A stretch of DNA of 64,000 bases from Prillingera fragicola (GCA_002335605.1 BEDY01000001.1:3968001-4032000); one strand, 5' to 3'; counted from the first letter of the stretch, positions 1 through 11,350 are shown. The notes: a model not told the origin generated them from the letters alone. A program made the numbers and translations.

Positions 1-737
1 ATGATGCCACTGCGGTAGACCTTCATTGCCAGAATAAAGCCTCCCGTGACGACAACGTTCTTGTTGTCGGAGACACTAATATCATCCTCAAAATGCAGGT
101 GGCAGACACGCAACTCGGCGCGGAGTGACGTGGTGCTGCGCGGGGAGTCTGGCAGAATAAAGCTGGGGCACCTTGGCGCCACAACATACGGCGACTCACT
201 AAAGCGCAATCGCAATGGCCACAGTAAAGCTGCCGTCGATAATGTACAGCGACGTGTATCCGCGAATGCCCACATGGTAGGTAGTCCAGGCCATTGATCA
301 TTCCAACGCTGTCGAGACCCGTGACGCCGTTCGAGATTTACATGGTGGGGATGAAAATGATGCAGCACTTCCCGAGCTCGCAGCGAGTGGGCCAGCAGGC
401 AAGGTACGGCAAGGTACTACGAGTCTCCAGGGAAGAAGGGGGCCTGTCATTTCAGCAGTCATCGCACTCAATGACGAACTTTCGACGGCGCCGAGGATGA
501 AACACACGGCAAGCAACTCACTGGTGCAGATTGATAGTTTATAAAAGTCATGACCACCGCCGGCAGAGCGACATAGCAATCAAGGTGCCGTTCCTTTCCC
601 TGGCGAGCCTCCTCGTCCCAGTGCAGCACCACCTCGTAGGCAGCCACCATCTCAGGCTCTCTTCCACATTGCTCAATGTCGACTTGGGGAGCCAGGGGCT
701 TCTTTGCAGTCCTCGCAGAGAACCTCGGCTTCGACAT
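1..737 (-). pseudogene. MFS transporter remnant (allantoate/ACS-type), cut by left edge
   Basis: Reading from 737 leftwards, the N-terminus ends in a charged stretch then RHLDCYVALPAVVMTFINYQ, the usual run into transmembrane helix 1 of fungal anion:cation symporter-family permeases (Dal5-like). Downstream, GIRGYTSLYIIDG and YFILPDSPR match the helix 5-6 region of the same family, and the fragment before the window edge (TGGFILAMKVYRSGII) also fits. About 100 residues that should lie between helix 1 and helix 4 (after FINYQ) are missing. The block MINGLD and the block GIRGYTSLYIIDG are in different frames with no room for an intron, and a stop follows CCIIFIPTM unless a short intron is assumed. 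A 37-nt intron can be placed between AIAIAL and YFILPD. I read this as a decaying gene; the rest lies outside the window. Confidence 0.6.
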
Positions 738-1665
738 GTTGCTTGGTCCGTGGCTGTTGAGTTGAGTGAGTGGAGGAGGGGACATCCAGCGAATTTGAGA
801 CAAAGTCCTCACTGGACCCGCAAACCCATTCCGCCAACAAATGTGCACTGGCACCGCTCGAAGCCTTCTATCCGGCAGAGCGCTGACAGGGAAACTTTGG
901 CGGCATGCGGTCGGTATCGTAGGGCGAGATGAGAGGATATGCCAGAGCGGAGGCAAGTACAATCTGGATCCTACAGATAAGACAAAGAAGAGAGACGACA
1001 TTCGATACGGGGTACGGATCTTTGCAGTGGCATGGAGAGAGGGGATCCGCCGTCCCAAACTCGATGAACCTGGCCCGAGTTTGCTGTCAGTAGTGGCGCT
1101 ACGTCAACAGCACCCGGCCGCACACGGTCCACAAACTACTCCGCCTTTCATCTGCCAAAAACATGATCTTAAAGCAGGTACATTATCATCATTTAATTAT
1201 AGTTTTCATCAAGGATCAGAAGGGGGCTGGTGTATTCAAGGGCGACTACGCGGCGAGCCTGCCTAAGTCGCCGCTGGATGGCAGCCGAGCTATATCATTG
1301 ACACTGCTTTGATGCATTCTTTGGCAGGATTGCCAGCGCAGAAGGTGTCTAGATCGCAACAAGCAAAAAGAAGATGCCATTCTTAAAAACCTTGTAAACT
1401 GCAAGAAAGTGATAAAATCGTTAATGATTTCTGTTCTTTTACCAGCGCTAAGCCGAGGTACTGGCCGACTAGAACCGGTGAGCAGTGGGCCTGCCGCTTC
1501 TGCTGGCACAAATATTGGCGGTACTTTCTTAATATTATTTCTAGGACGGGGAAGGGCGAGCACGGGCTCGGAGATAGCTGCCCAGGCTAGAGCCCCTTTG
1601 TTGCAGTTCAGCCGGATGAGTGACTCTGAATGCACAAGAAATACATACAGTACATCACGCGGTTG
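738..1665. other. Intergenic stretch, no gene seen
   Basis: This stretch lies between the 5' end of the transporter remnant and the 3' end of NSE3. The short open frames have no recognisable domain, no codon bias like the neighbouring genes and no plausible splice-linked continuation. I see no tRNA or repeat in it. Confidence 0.5.
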
Positions 1666-3172
1666 TTACAGCTCACCCAGCAGCGGCCCCCCCGCGACCG
1701 CCTCGAGGTCCTTGTGCAGCTTCTCACGCTTACGCTGAACCTTTTCGTCGCGACTGACGTGGCGCGTCTTTGGCCTAGCAGCAATCGCGCGGCTGTTGCG
1801 CTGCGGGACGTCGTCGTACTCAATGTCTTCGTCCTCGGACTCTGACTCGGGCTGGGCCTCAAACATCCTGCGCACGTCAGCTGATGGTCGTGTCCCGCCG
1901 ACTTACATCTCCTCCATGAACTGGCCAGCGGCCTTTTCGGAAAACTCGGTGTCGGCGCGTGCTCCCCAGCGCCATTCGATGATTTCTTCTCCAGGGCGAG
2001 CACCGGGAATCTTCTCCTTTTCGAGATAATTTTGCCTCTGGAGAATGTCGAGGTACCGTGAGAGTGTCGGAGCTTGCGCCTTGCCATCCTTGTTGTCGGA
2101 AAGGAGAAAAGGCAGAACGGTCTCTTTGGTGATGCCCATGCGGTCAAACGCCAAGAAGAGCTTTCCTGGCGAGTCAGTGTGCCCGTGTGGGAAGAAGGCG
2201 GCACTCACGCTCGTCAACCTTGCGGCCGTATGCGAGAATGGCGCACAGAATCACCGACCGAAGACCCAGCATCTCGACGCCGCCCGTTGCCGTTCCGTCC
2301 GACTCCGGCTTGATGATGGCGCCCTCGTCCTCCTCCAGAACTTTGATGTATTCTTGGTCCGTTGTGTTGAACAGAGGCAGCTCCTTGGTCCTGGTGCAAG
2401 CTTCGATAACGCCTGCCGGAAGAATCGAGCGCAGGACGTAGACCCTTGTCCGCTTTGCTGCAGGAGCCTTGCCCACCCCGTTGGCTTCCTCCTCGTCCTC
2501 ATCCTCTTCTTCGTCGTCGTCGTCCTGCATCTGCTCTGCACTGGTGCCTTCCTCGACCCGACGGCGCTTGGCGTTCGCCCGGTCTTCCTTCCTCTTCTGT
2601 GTCTGTGTGGCTGCCGCCTGTGTAGCCGCTGCCTGCGTGGCCATCTCGCCAACCATGTCGAGATCAGCGTCAGTGCGCTTGGGGCGCAGCTCGGCAAGCT
2701 CCATGCCAAACGTCTTTCTCAGCATGCCCTGTGCCAGATCGAACATTTTGTTGAAGTCGTTGATGCTCAGCTTGCCCACTGAAGAGTTAGAAGGCTCCGA
2801 TAACTCAAAGCGGCTTACCAGCTTTGGAGATTGCATCACGAGGGAGCTTTTGCTTGCGGTACTCGGAGAAGAGGGCGAGACGGACCAGCTGGGCAGCAGC
2901 TTTGCGGACATTCTGTTGTCAGCTTCCACCTCCAATCACCCACTCACTGCACTTGGAGGCTCATCAGCTGCCGATGGCCGAGGCGCGCGAGCTCGAGGAG
3001 CTGGTCGACCGGCTGGACGCTTGCCCTTTCGCCTACTGTTGCCTGCTGAATGTTCCGAGTGATCTGACCCTCCCCCAGCGTAGTCGGACCCGCCGTCGCC
3101 GTCGCTTTCGGGGTCGTCAACCTGATATGATGGCTCCGCACGCTGCGAAGGTATGCTCCTGCGTGAGGGCAT
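1666..3172 (-). CDS. NSE3: Smc5/6 complex subunit Nse3 (MAGE domain)
   Basis: Nse3 is the MAGE-family subunit of the Smc5/6 complex, which works with Nse1 and Nse4 in DNA repair and chromosome segregation in the nucleus. Five exons (2948-3172, 2819-2912, 2209-2778, 1907-2165, 1666-1867) join to 449 residues; introns are 35-43 nt. The N-terminus (MPSRRSIPSQ) is acidic and low-complexity. The MAGE region runs from VRLALFSEYRKQKLP through SINDFNKMFDLAQGMLRK, is interrupted by a long charged insert (QTQKRKEDRANAKRRR and a D/E run), and continues with LFLAFDRMGITKETVL and LSRYLDILQRQNYLE. The tail after EEIIEWRWGARAD is basic. The start at 3172 is the first ATG giving a continuous frame into exon 2. 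It is divergent from RRP42 across 220 bp. Assignment rests on the MAGE pattern; fungi normally have one MAGE protein, Nse3. Confidence 0.88.
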
Positions 3173-3392
3173 GCTGTGCAGTGTGTATGTTTGTAAGAGC
3201 AAAGAGCGAGAGCAACAATAACAATATGGGTTGACGCGTAGTGTCTGCTGGGTGGACGCGTACTCTCCCACGGTGTCATCCTCTCCCACGTGGTCTGTTC
3301 CAAAGTTCTGATCACTATGTCCATTACCGTCATGAACAACTGAACAACCTAGCATCCAGCTCCTCATCTCTCACCCCCACTCCTACAGCACC

Positions 3393-4384
3393 ATGGCCAC
3401 TCTGTCCCCAGCAGAGCGCTCATACATTATCACGGGTCTCGCCCACCCCGATACCCCGACCCGTGTCGACGGCCGAGCCCTCCTCGCCCCGCGCGGCATC
3501 GAGGTCTCGTACGGAGAGTCGCCAGCAGCAAACGGCAGTGCCCGCGTGCGCGTCGGCGGCACCGAGGTCATAGCCGGTGTCAAGCTTGAGGTTGCCGCCG
3601 TTGGGCCCGAGGGCTCAAGCGACGCCTGGCGTGGAAAGATTGACGTCGACATGTAAGTAGCTCCTCCCCCATGCCCAACTAACATGTCAGCACACCACAA
3701 GCCTTCCCCACGGCCGGCTCGCAGGATCTCCAAAAACTCTCGTCGCAGTATGCTGCTCTGCTCACCGAGCACCTCCTCCCCTCGATTCCCTACGACTCTC
3801 TCCGCATCACCCCCACACGCGCCTTTGCTCCCAACATCCACCTCGCGGTCCTGGCAGCTGACGGCGCGTCGATCCCCAACGCCCTCGCGCTCGCTGCGCG
3901 CGCAGCGCTCGCCGACCTCGCCGTGCCGAAAACCAAGGCCATAGGCTGGGAGGAGTCGCAGGACGCAACAACTGCCAAGGGCGAGAGCGCCATGGCGGGC
4001 ATCAAGGGTGCCATCGGCGTCAAGAAGGGGCAGTCCAAGGCGAAAGCGCGCGGAGCAGACGACTGGGACCTCGATACCTCGTCGGCTGGTCCCGACGGAG
4101 CAGTCACCCGCTTGAAGGGGAGGGAGGAGCTGCCGGTCCTCGTCACGCTGCACCTTGTCCCCGGATCTGGAGCGGTGTTTCTCGACGCAACGGCGCAGGA
4201 AGAGGCGGCTTGTCCGGGCAAGATTCTCGCATTCTTCAGGCCCACAGGCAGGATATGTGGATTGAGGATGGAGGGCGACGAGGCGCTCGATAGCGCACGG
4301 ATTCAGCCGTTGCTTGAGCAAGCCCAGTCCATTGCCAAGGATCTGGCCTCTAGCCTGAACGCCGACATGCCCACCGAATTCTAG
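3393..4384 (+). CDS. RRP42: Exosome core subunit Rrp42 (RNase PH fold)
   Basis: Rrp42 (EXOSC7) is one of the six RNase PH-like proteins in the ring of the eukaryotic RNA exosome, which processes and degrades RNA 3' to 5' in nucleus and cytoplasm. Two exons (3393-3652 and 3691-4384) give 317 residues; the 38-nt intron splits an Ile codon and contains an aactaac branch site. RVDGRALLAPRGIEV followed by GSARVRVGGTEVIAGVKLEV is the typical N-terminal RNase PH signature of this subunit, and the C-terminal half has the second beta-alpha domain (LPVLVTLHLVPGSGAVFLDAT). A Lys/Gly-rich insert near residues 185-225 is longer than usual. It could be confused with Rrp43 or Rrp45, but the opening SYIITGL before RVDGR fits Rrp42 best. 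Confidence 0.85.
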
Positions 4385-4520
4385 ACGCTTTATACTCCTT
4401 GCCACCTGTACATTTATCGGTCCATGCATTGCATCTCCAAACCAAACATGCTACCAAACTCGTTTGAGAAATAATGAACGTCTCCTTGTCGTTTCTTTCT
4501 AGTCGTAACAGAGCCAATAC

Positions 4521-6723
4521 CTACTCAACGGCAGCACGCGCCGCCGCCTCCCAGTCGGAAGGCAACGCCCCTTCCTCCTCCTTGCCCCTCTCCCGCGCAC
4601 GCTCGACCGCAGGCGTGGCAGGCGTAACGGGTATACCGGGGGTGAGCGGTGTCAACGGCGTCGCGGGCTCAGCCTCCTCTTCGGCGGGTGCCTCTTCCAA
4701 GTTCAATCCAGAAACATCAGCATCCCCGGCCCCTTCCTTTGCCGCCTCGCTGAGCCAGATACCCAGCATGCCCTCGAGCATGTGCTCCCAGCCGTCCCCG
4801 CGTTTGGCGACTGTCATGGGTTCGAAGCGCAGGCCGGAGCGGCGGCGGTTGGCGTTCCGTGGCTGGGTTTCAGCGGGGAGGAGCACGTCGCCTAGACGCG
4901 GCGACGACGGGAGCTTGGGGCTTGGGGCTGGCGGTGCGTCGGATGCCGAGGGGAGCTTGACTTCAGGCATCGTGTGCGGGGCGAGTGGGGCTGGTGGCAG
5001 GGTGATGGGCAGGTTGTACCTCAGACGCAGTGCGCTGCTTTGTCAGTCACAGTAACAAAGAGAGACTCACGCAGCCCAACAGGTAAGGTTGCCTACCCGC
5101 CTAAACGTCCATTCGCGGCCCTCCTTGGCATCAAGCGTGTCGTGCATGTCCTCCCCAGGAATGAAACCCCATGGCCGGGGCGAGGCGGCGAGACTGGCGT
5201 TATAAGCCTGGCATAGGAGGAAGCCGTCGCTGAGGCGCTCAAGGAAAGCTTGGCCCTCATCTGCTGAAGGCAGGAGAGCGGCGTGCGTTGGGTCCAGATG
5301 AGCAACGAGGAATGCGCTTGCACGGTCTGGCGTCAACAACAAACAATGACAGGGACTTACCGATGGTGCTTCCCCCCTCGTCTGCCCACGTGTGCTTGAC
5401 GTCCTCCATCTCGCCAAAGACACGCTCGACAACATCGGCCCATCGGAGTGCTGCCTCTCGCACGCCGTCGCTGACCTCGCCCCATCCCTCGCCGCTTCGC
5501 ACGGCGTAGTCGCGGCTCTCGGCGACGATACGCTCCTCCCACGGACGGTGGGGCTGGCGCGCCTCGGCCTCACGCGCGACAGCGTTGATGCTCCACTCTT
5601 CGTCGTCGCTCAGAATATCGTACATGCTGTCCTCAAAGCTCGAGCCACTGTGGACGCTCAGCGGGCGCGCCGAAGAACGCGGAGAGGCGAGGTGCGCGCC
5701 GCTCGAGGGAGCAGTCGAGGACGCCGGCGATGCATCGCGGTGTGCATCCCGCTCATCAGTCGGAAGAGGAGGGTGGGCGGTATCAGTCGCGGGTGAATCG
5801 ACGAGCTCGTACCCGCCGCCCAAGCCCTGGGTGACCACTACCATGGGCGCTGGGGCGGGTGCCACGCGAACTTGTTCCTCTAGGGTACGGAGGTTGCCTA
5901 GGAGGTCGATGGCGGCGCGGCGGATGGGGGCGCTGGGGTCTGGCATTGAAGGGGCTGCACCGACGCCGAGGGCTGAGCGGCCTTCGCCATTCGCGTTGGG
6001 AAGGCCGGAAATGACTGCCGCAGAGGACGAGACTACCCGCTGAACCGGCTTCCCGGCGGGCCGGGACGGAGTGCTGAACACCGACGTATTTGGCCTAGCG
6101 ATGGGAGCAGACACTCGACGCTGGCCAGCGGGCACCAACGACAGCGTCAGACTGCGCACGCGACGCACCGCACGCGCGCTGTCGACAAACACTGCACGGA
6201 GGTCCTCGACCGGCGGCGTATCAATACCCGAGGCGTCCGGCTGGCCCCAGCGCGCCCTCATCGCAGCAGCGAGCTGGGCAGCTTCGAGCCGCGCCTCGGC
6301 CGCCCCCACACGAGGCAAGCTCACCTCCTTCCACGGACGCCTCTGCCTGCGCTCCACGTCGCCGCCGCTCATCAGCGAGCTTGGCGCGGTACTCCCGCCG
6401 TTCCCGCTGCTGCTCCCCAGGGCGCTCCCGCTCGACACCCAATCGTCGCCACCCTCCTCGAGCGTTGCGCCGAGTGGCGACGAGCGGATCCCCACGCCCA
6501 TGCCGGCGCGGTGCTCGACGCGTGCGCCTGCACCAGAGAAACGCGCCTGCAGGTCTTTGATGGAGGGCAGGGCGGCGACCGACTCGCGCTGCCGCGCGGA
6601 CCGGGCCATGTGTCGGTGGTACTTGCGCGCAACGCCGGGGGCGGCCAGAGGTGGGAGTGGCGCCGGGACGTCGTCGCCTGGCTGCGTTGGAAAGGCGAGT
6701 CCTGGTGGAGAATCTGCCGCCAT
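4521..6723 (-). CDS. Conserved basidiomycete protein of unknown function
   Basis: Three exons (5361-6723, 5071-5326, 4521-5034) join to 710 residues; introns are 34 and 36 nt. The first two thirds are low-complexity Ser/Pro/Ala-rich sequence with scattered basic patches. The best-conserved-looking part is near residues 430-580: WADVVERVFGEMEDVKHTW, then FLERLSDGFLLCQAYN, then EWTFRRVGNLTCWAAALRLR. This is a helical block reminiscent of a calponin-homology-like or small-GTPase-regulator helical domain, but I cannot name a family with confidence. From memory, similar FLLCQAYN..WTFRR..WAAALKLR blocks occur in other basidiomycete hypothetical proteins. The C-terminal third is Pro/Glu-rich with a TPLTPLTPGIPVTPATP repeat. 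The start at 6723 is the first ATG after an in-frame run that overlaps the neighbouring tRNA. No signal peptide or membrane span. Confidence 0.72.
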
Positions 6724-6843
6724 TTGGGAGATGTGAGAGTGAGGTGGCAAAGGGAAGAGTGAGGATAGAAACAAGTTGCATCGTGGGGGCAATAGAGCCA
6801 TGAGAGCCATGAATACAATCGAACACCAAAAAGCAGATGCTTC

Positions 6844-6931
6844 AGCCCCCGGCGGGGCTCGAACCCGCAACCATTCGATCCTCTTAAGTGCTATAAAAGT
6901 CGAAAGCGATCGCCAATTTCGCCACGGGGGC
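6844..6931 (-). tRNA. Intron-containing tRNA, probable tRNA-Lys(UUU)
   Basis: The minus strand folds as a complete cloverleaf: acceptor GCCCCCG/CGGGGGC (7 bp), D-stem GCGA/TCGC with loop AATTGGCGA, anticodon stem TTCGA/TCGAA, variable loop TGGTT, and T-arm GCGGG-TTCGAGC-CCCGC. The anticodon loop is 21 nt, consistent with a 14-nt intron (6880-6893) at the canonical position after base 37. That leaves loop CTTTTAA with anticodon TTT at 6895-6897. U at the discriminator position (6844) is odd for lysine, so the gene identity is less sure than the fold. It lies alone between two minus-strand protein genes. Confidence 0.8.
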
Positions 6932-7133
6932 CGGAACAAGTTGATGTCACCGACAGCGGCAGCTGGCTTATAAGGTGCCAATCTGGCAGAGGTGGTCGTA
7001 CGAGGCCAACACATGACGCGGGCCGTACTGCAATCCTACCCAGCCACGCTACGTCTCTGCTCATCAGTAATGCATTCATTGGCTCCTCTTGTCCTTCATT
7101 GTCTACAACATTGGCTCCTCTGATGCACACCTA

Positions 7134-8495
7134 TTACACCTGGAGACTAGCCATGCGACCAGAAATACCCTGACCCTTGCCAACGACGGGCCAAATGACA
7201 AGACGTCCATCACGCCCAGCAGTCACAACCTTGGACACGTTGCCGTCCTGGCTCCACTCGTACGGCTCAACGAGGGTGATCGAGTTCTGGTGGATAGTCA
7301 CAAGGTGGCCATCAGCACCAACGGGGGTAACACCGGCGGCAGGCGCCTGGCTGCCAGAGAGACCAGGCTTGGCAGCGCCGCGCGAGTCGGCCTGACGGAA
7401 GAGGTTGAATGCCTCGTTGTTCAGGCGGCCAGGACCGCCAGCACGGCTGCTTCCAGTTGCGGTGGGAGTGAGACCACGCGAGCCAGCCGAAGCAGGGTCG
7501 TCGAGCGAGTGCGAGTGGGTCCAGCCGTTGACGTCACCAGTGAACACGGTTGGCTGGCAGTCATGGCCAGCGGCGATGACAGAGTCCTCGGACGTGAAAG
7601 TGAGCGACAGGTAGGGGATCGAGGGAGTGCGGACCGTGATGAACGCCTGGGGAGGCTGACCAGGACCCGAGGGGTAGACAAGGTTGACAGCCGAGTCGTG
7701 GCTCACAAAGCCGAGGACGTTGCCAGAGGGGGAAAAGGCGACGTCATGAACCCAACCGCCGTTGGGAGCCCGGAAGTCGCCGCAGATGGTGCCAAAGGGC
7801 AGACGGTCACCCCAGACAGTAGGCTCGGGCTTCGCGTCAATACCCTTGATGAACGCAGAGTAGACAAACGCCTTGGCGTCGGCGGTACCGGCAGCGAGCA
7901 GGACGTTGTTTGGGTGCCAGTCGATCGAGAGCACAGTCGAGCGGAGAGGCTTCTTGATGTGCTTGGACACCCACCAGTTGTTCTCCTCGTCAAACGAGCA
8001 GACAGCAATGGCACGGGCACCAGAGCCGACGGCAAACTTGTCCTCCTGGGGACTCCACTTGACGCAGGTAGCAGCACGGTTGATACGAAGGAGCACAAGA
8101 GCGGGTTTCCACTCGCCGTTGGCCTGCTGGGTCCAGACGTACGCGTTACGGTCCTGTGAGCAGGTCACGATGCGGTTAGTCTGGGGAGCCCACGAGATGG
8201 CCGTGATGAGTTTGTCGTGCTGGGTGTGTGAGTACGTTGCCTACACAGACTGAAGGAGGGCGGTGCAGCCCGACTGCTGCGCAGCACTCACCTCGGACAT
8301 GGTGTGCTTGAGGTCCCACTGGTCACCGTGACCGCGCTGGAAGATCTGCACCACATTGTTGTTGGGCGACACGGCGACCTCTGCAGGGTTAGCCTGGCAC
8401 ACGTAGGGTGACGACTACGCACGGGTGCGGTCTGGGCTGAAGGCGACACCGGTGAGGGGGCCCATGGAGAGCTGGAAGACTTCGGGCTGCGACAT
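7134..8495 (-). CDS. ARC40: Arp2/3 complex subunit 1 (ARPC1/p40)
   Basis: ARPC1 is the WD40 subunit of the Arp2/3 complex, which nucleates branched actin at cortical patches for endocytosis and polarity. Three exons (8423-8495, 8292-8380, 7134-8219) join to 415 residues. The N-terminus VAVSPNNNVVQIF, then HDKLITAISWAP and TCSQDRNAYVW, are hallmark first-repeat sequences of this subunit. Later repeats include VLSIDWHPNNVLLAAGTADAK and VHDVAFSPSGNVLGFVSHD. A Gly/Ser/Thr-rich insert (around SRGLTPTATGSSRAGG) sits between repeats 6 and 7, where ARPC1 proteins carry their variable Arp2/3-binding loop. The start is the first ATG with the expected MSQPEVFQL opening. It is divergent from the next gene across 510 bp. 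Confidence 0.93.
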
Positions 8496-9005
8496 GTTGG
8501 GCTGTAGTTGAATTGAGGGAGAGGACGGGAAGTGTGTCTACTCTTCCGGAAAGGGATGGGCAAGAGTTGCAAGAGATGGATGAGTTGAGGACGAGATAGT
8601 GCAGTGAGCGCAGTGAAGGATGCCAGGGCGATGACGAGCGACGGCTTGGGAATAGGCTCACAACCACATCCATGATAGGCACGCTGCAGCCGGGAGTGGC
8701 GTCGTGTGGCGCATAGGCCTGGGAAGTCCATCCCGTCTGTTGGGAGTAGCGGTACAGAGTGTATGCATGCAGACGTTCTTTCAAGAGCACAGCAAAATGA
8801 AACAGACTGCAATGCATGTCAAGCTTGTCTTCTCCCCTTCAAAATCTATGCAGCCGTTGTGCACAACACCAGCTTTGTCCTTCTGATGTTGGTGACGATT
8901 GTTGACACCCTGACGATGCCATCTTGATCCGCTTTCCCAATCACTAACCATCTACAAACTTTCAACAACTCATTCTCTGGCGCACGCACACCCCAGTGCG
9001 CCACA
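8496..9005. promoter_or_regulatory. Divergent promoter region ARPC1 / unknown gene
   Basis: These 510 bp separate two start codons on opposite strands, so they must hold both promoters. The side next to 8495 is pyrimidine-rich on the minus strand. No clear TATA box or tRNA is visible. Confidence 0.4.
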
Positions 9006-11014
9006 ATGGCCACGGCCGCACACCAACCATCTCGCACAGCCGCGAGGGGTGCGCCCTCGGCGTCCTCGCGGTCGCAGACACACTCCCGCCAACGGACCCC
9101 ACAAGCGGCCTCCCTTTCCCACCTAGCCGACGACGATGACAACTATACCGACTGCTCCTCGTCCCTGCTCGCCCCCGGCTCTGCAATTCCTACAACTCCG
9201 CCTCCCATGTCCCGTGCCTCGTCGCGCTCCACGTCCGCCAACATGCAGTGGCACGTCGGTGGCGCAGGCGCCGTCACTGGCGCAGCTGGCGGGGTGGAAG
9301 CGGGCGGCGAAGCAGCTCTGCGCGGTTCCAAGGCAGAGACAGCACTTTCTTCTTGTGAGTTTGCAGGCTGCCTAACCAGCCGGTGTCTGTTTGTCTGGAG
9401 GTGTTTCTGGGCTGACCATGTAGTGTATGCGACAGACGGCGCTCCGCCAGCGCCAGAAGAGACCCACAGCGAGGAGCCCAAGGCTCAAGGGTCGTGGGGA
9501 GCGTCTATCGCAAAGACGGCTCTCACTGCGACAGTATTCAGTGCGGCTGTCGGTCTGTAAGTACACCGAGGACCTAGCGGCAGTGGCCGATGACAACCGT
9601 TCACTACGGCCCTAGCCGCGTCCATGCCCAATGCGCGTCAATCTTCGCTGACACTCACAGCACTGCCTACCGCCTCTGGACTGGCGGATGGAACAGCACA
9701 GACCCGCGCAAAGCGCCTGAGAAGCGTACGCCACCGAGAACGCCTGATCTACCACCAGCGTACGAGTCTGTGGCACACAGCGCGGGACCATCACACCGGC
9801 GCCGCCACCTGGAGGACTCGCCCAAGGGAGCGAGGGGCCATAACCGTGCGCAATCGCACCATGCAGCGTTTCGTCCACCGCCAGCGTCTCCTACTACGTC
9901 GGTGCGGTCGATGCGCTCGCGCGCAATGGCAAGGCGGAAACGCACAAAGAGGCCGAGTATCGCGGCACTGATTGCTGTTGCTGGCCGGGCCGATCGGTCG
10001 CAGCCGGCGACGCCGATCACACCTACCGATATGCTGGCTGCTCAAGGTGTCCCGCCGCCGACGCCTGTGGATCTGATTGAGGACGACGAAGACGAGGATG
10101 AAGAGTGGTCTGCTCGGCTCGACGAGATGACGCGGCGTATACAAGGTCTAATATCTGAAGGCCAAGCCGCCCTCGACGCCAAAGCATCGCCGACAACCTC
10201 CACGACCTCGTTATCACCTGACATTATCCCCCGCACCCTTGGACCAGCCTGGGATGACCTCCCCGCGGTCAGCACCACGGCCACAGCAGGTACCAGCACG
10301 GCCCCCAGCAGCGTCGCCACGACTCGACCAGCCTCAGCCCTCGACTCACCTTCCCGCCCCAGCTCAGCACTCTCCGGCATGCCCTCGCGCCCCAACTCGT
10401 CGGCCGACCAAGTAAGCCTAGGCTACGGCCACCCAGGCGAACGGCGCGCAAGCACCTCCCAAGCCCTCCCCGGCCCAGCCAACCGGCCCCAACTCCGCTC
10501 CGCCTCCTCGACCTCGACCCGCATCCCGAGCAGCTCACGCATGTTTGGCGCAGCCGTCGTCCCACCCCTCCCCTGGCGCCGCGAGGCCGACGCAAAGTGG
10601 GTCCAGCGCGCCCCCTCCCCGGGAGCAATAACCTCTGGTCCCTCCAGCTCCTCAACCTCGCACAACGCCTCCCTTGCTGCACGCGCGCCAACCTCGCCAC
10701 CAAGCCGCATACCCCGCGCACACACACGCACGGCATCAGGCCGGCTCGTGCCCGACCCCCCCGACCCAGAACCAAACAACACCCGCGCCGAGCTGCGCAG
10801 CTGGCGTACCCCGGCCAAAACCCACTCACGCACGAGTTCGCGCACGTCCTTGAATTCCATCACTGACCGGGGCGGGCATCAGCGGACGACCTCCCGGAGC
10901 TCCCTCGGCGGCCTCGGCGGCGTGGGGAACGGGAGGACGGACGGGCCGGTCATGCCTGGTTCGTCGGCCGAGGTGGCGCTGCGGCATCTGAGGCGGGCGG
11001 GTGGGGAGGGCTAG
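9006..11014 (+). CDS. Pro/Ser-rich protein with one predicted membrane helix, function unknown
   Basis: Three exons (9006-9354, 9424-9556, 9661-11014) join to 611 residues. The first 115 residues are Ser/Ala/Thr-rich with an acidic DDDDNY. Exons 2-3 encode a hydrophobic segment, ASIAKTALTATVFSAAVGL followed by TAYRLWTGGW, which could be a single transmembrane span. Just after it comes DLPPAYESV, a PPxY-type motif that in fungi can bind WW domains of Rsp5-like ubiquitin ligases (inference). Further on are a basic patch (RSRAMARRKRTKRPS), an acidic EDDEDEDEEW, a short amphipathic helix ARLDEMTRRIQGLISEGQAA and a long disordered Ser/Pro/Arg tail. I do not recognise a family. The start is the first ATG of exon 1 and lies in a good context (caca-ATG). 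Confidence 0.7.
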
Positions 11015-11350
11015 TGTTGGGGCTGGGCCCGCGCAGGGGGGACTGCGGCGTGAGGACGAGCGTTGTGTCCGCAGAGTCTTGACTGGCTTTGGTTGAGCGA
11101 TCAGACGCGATCAGACGTGATTATCCTGCCTGCTACACTGCTCGGCGCTGCTGCTCTTTGCTCTACAAACCAAAAACGACACGATCATGGCCACGGCACG
11201 GACTAGATATAGTAAAAACGGTTGTACAGGTCTCTGACCATGCATAGTGATACAGACACCGCAGGACATGGGCTGGCGGGTGCGATATACAGTGCACATG
11301 ATGGGCTGGGGCTAGGTGGTGCTGACGGTCGCGGCGGGATAACAAGGTGT
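11015..11350. other. Convergent intergenic region
   Basis: About 335 bp lie between the stop codons of the Pro/Ser-rich gene and TAF10. The region should hold both 3' ends. I see no gene in it. Confidence 0.4.

Noticed and set aside
3287..3292. Single CACGTG sites as a genome-wide regulatory code
   Set aside because: At this GC content about 20 CACGTG sites are expected in 64 kb, so only the longer repeated 10-mer is notable.
7089..8159. 356-codon open frame on the plus strand
   Set aside because: It is the reverse of the ARPC1 exon, which is a well-recognised WD40 protein.
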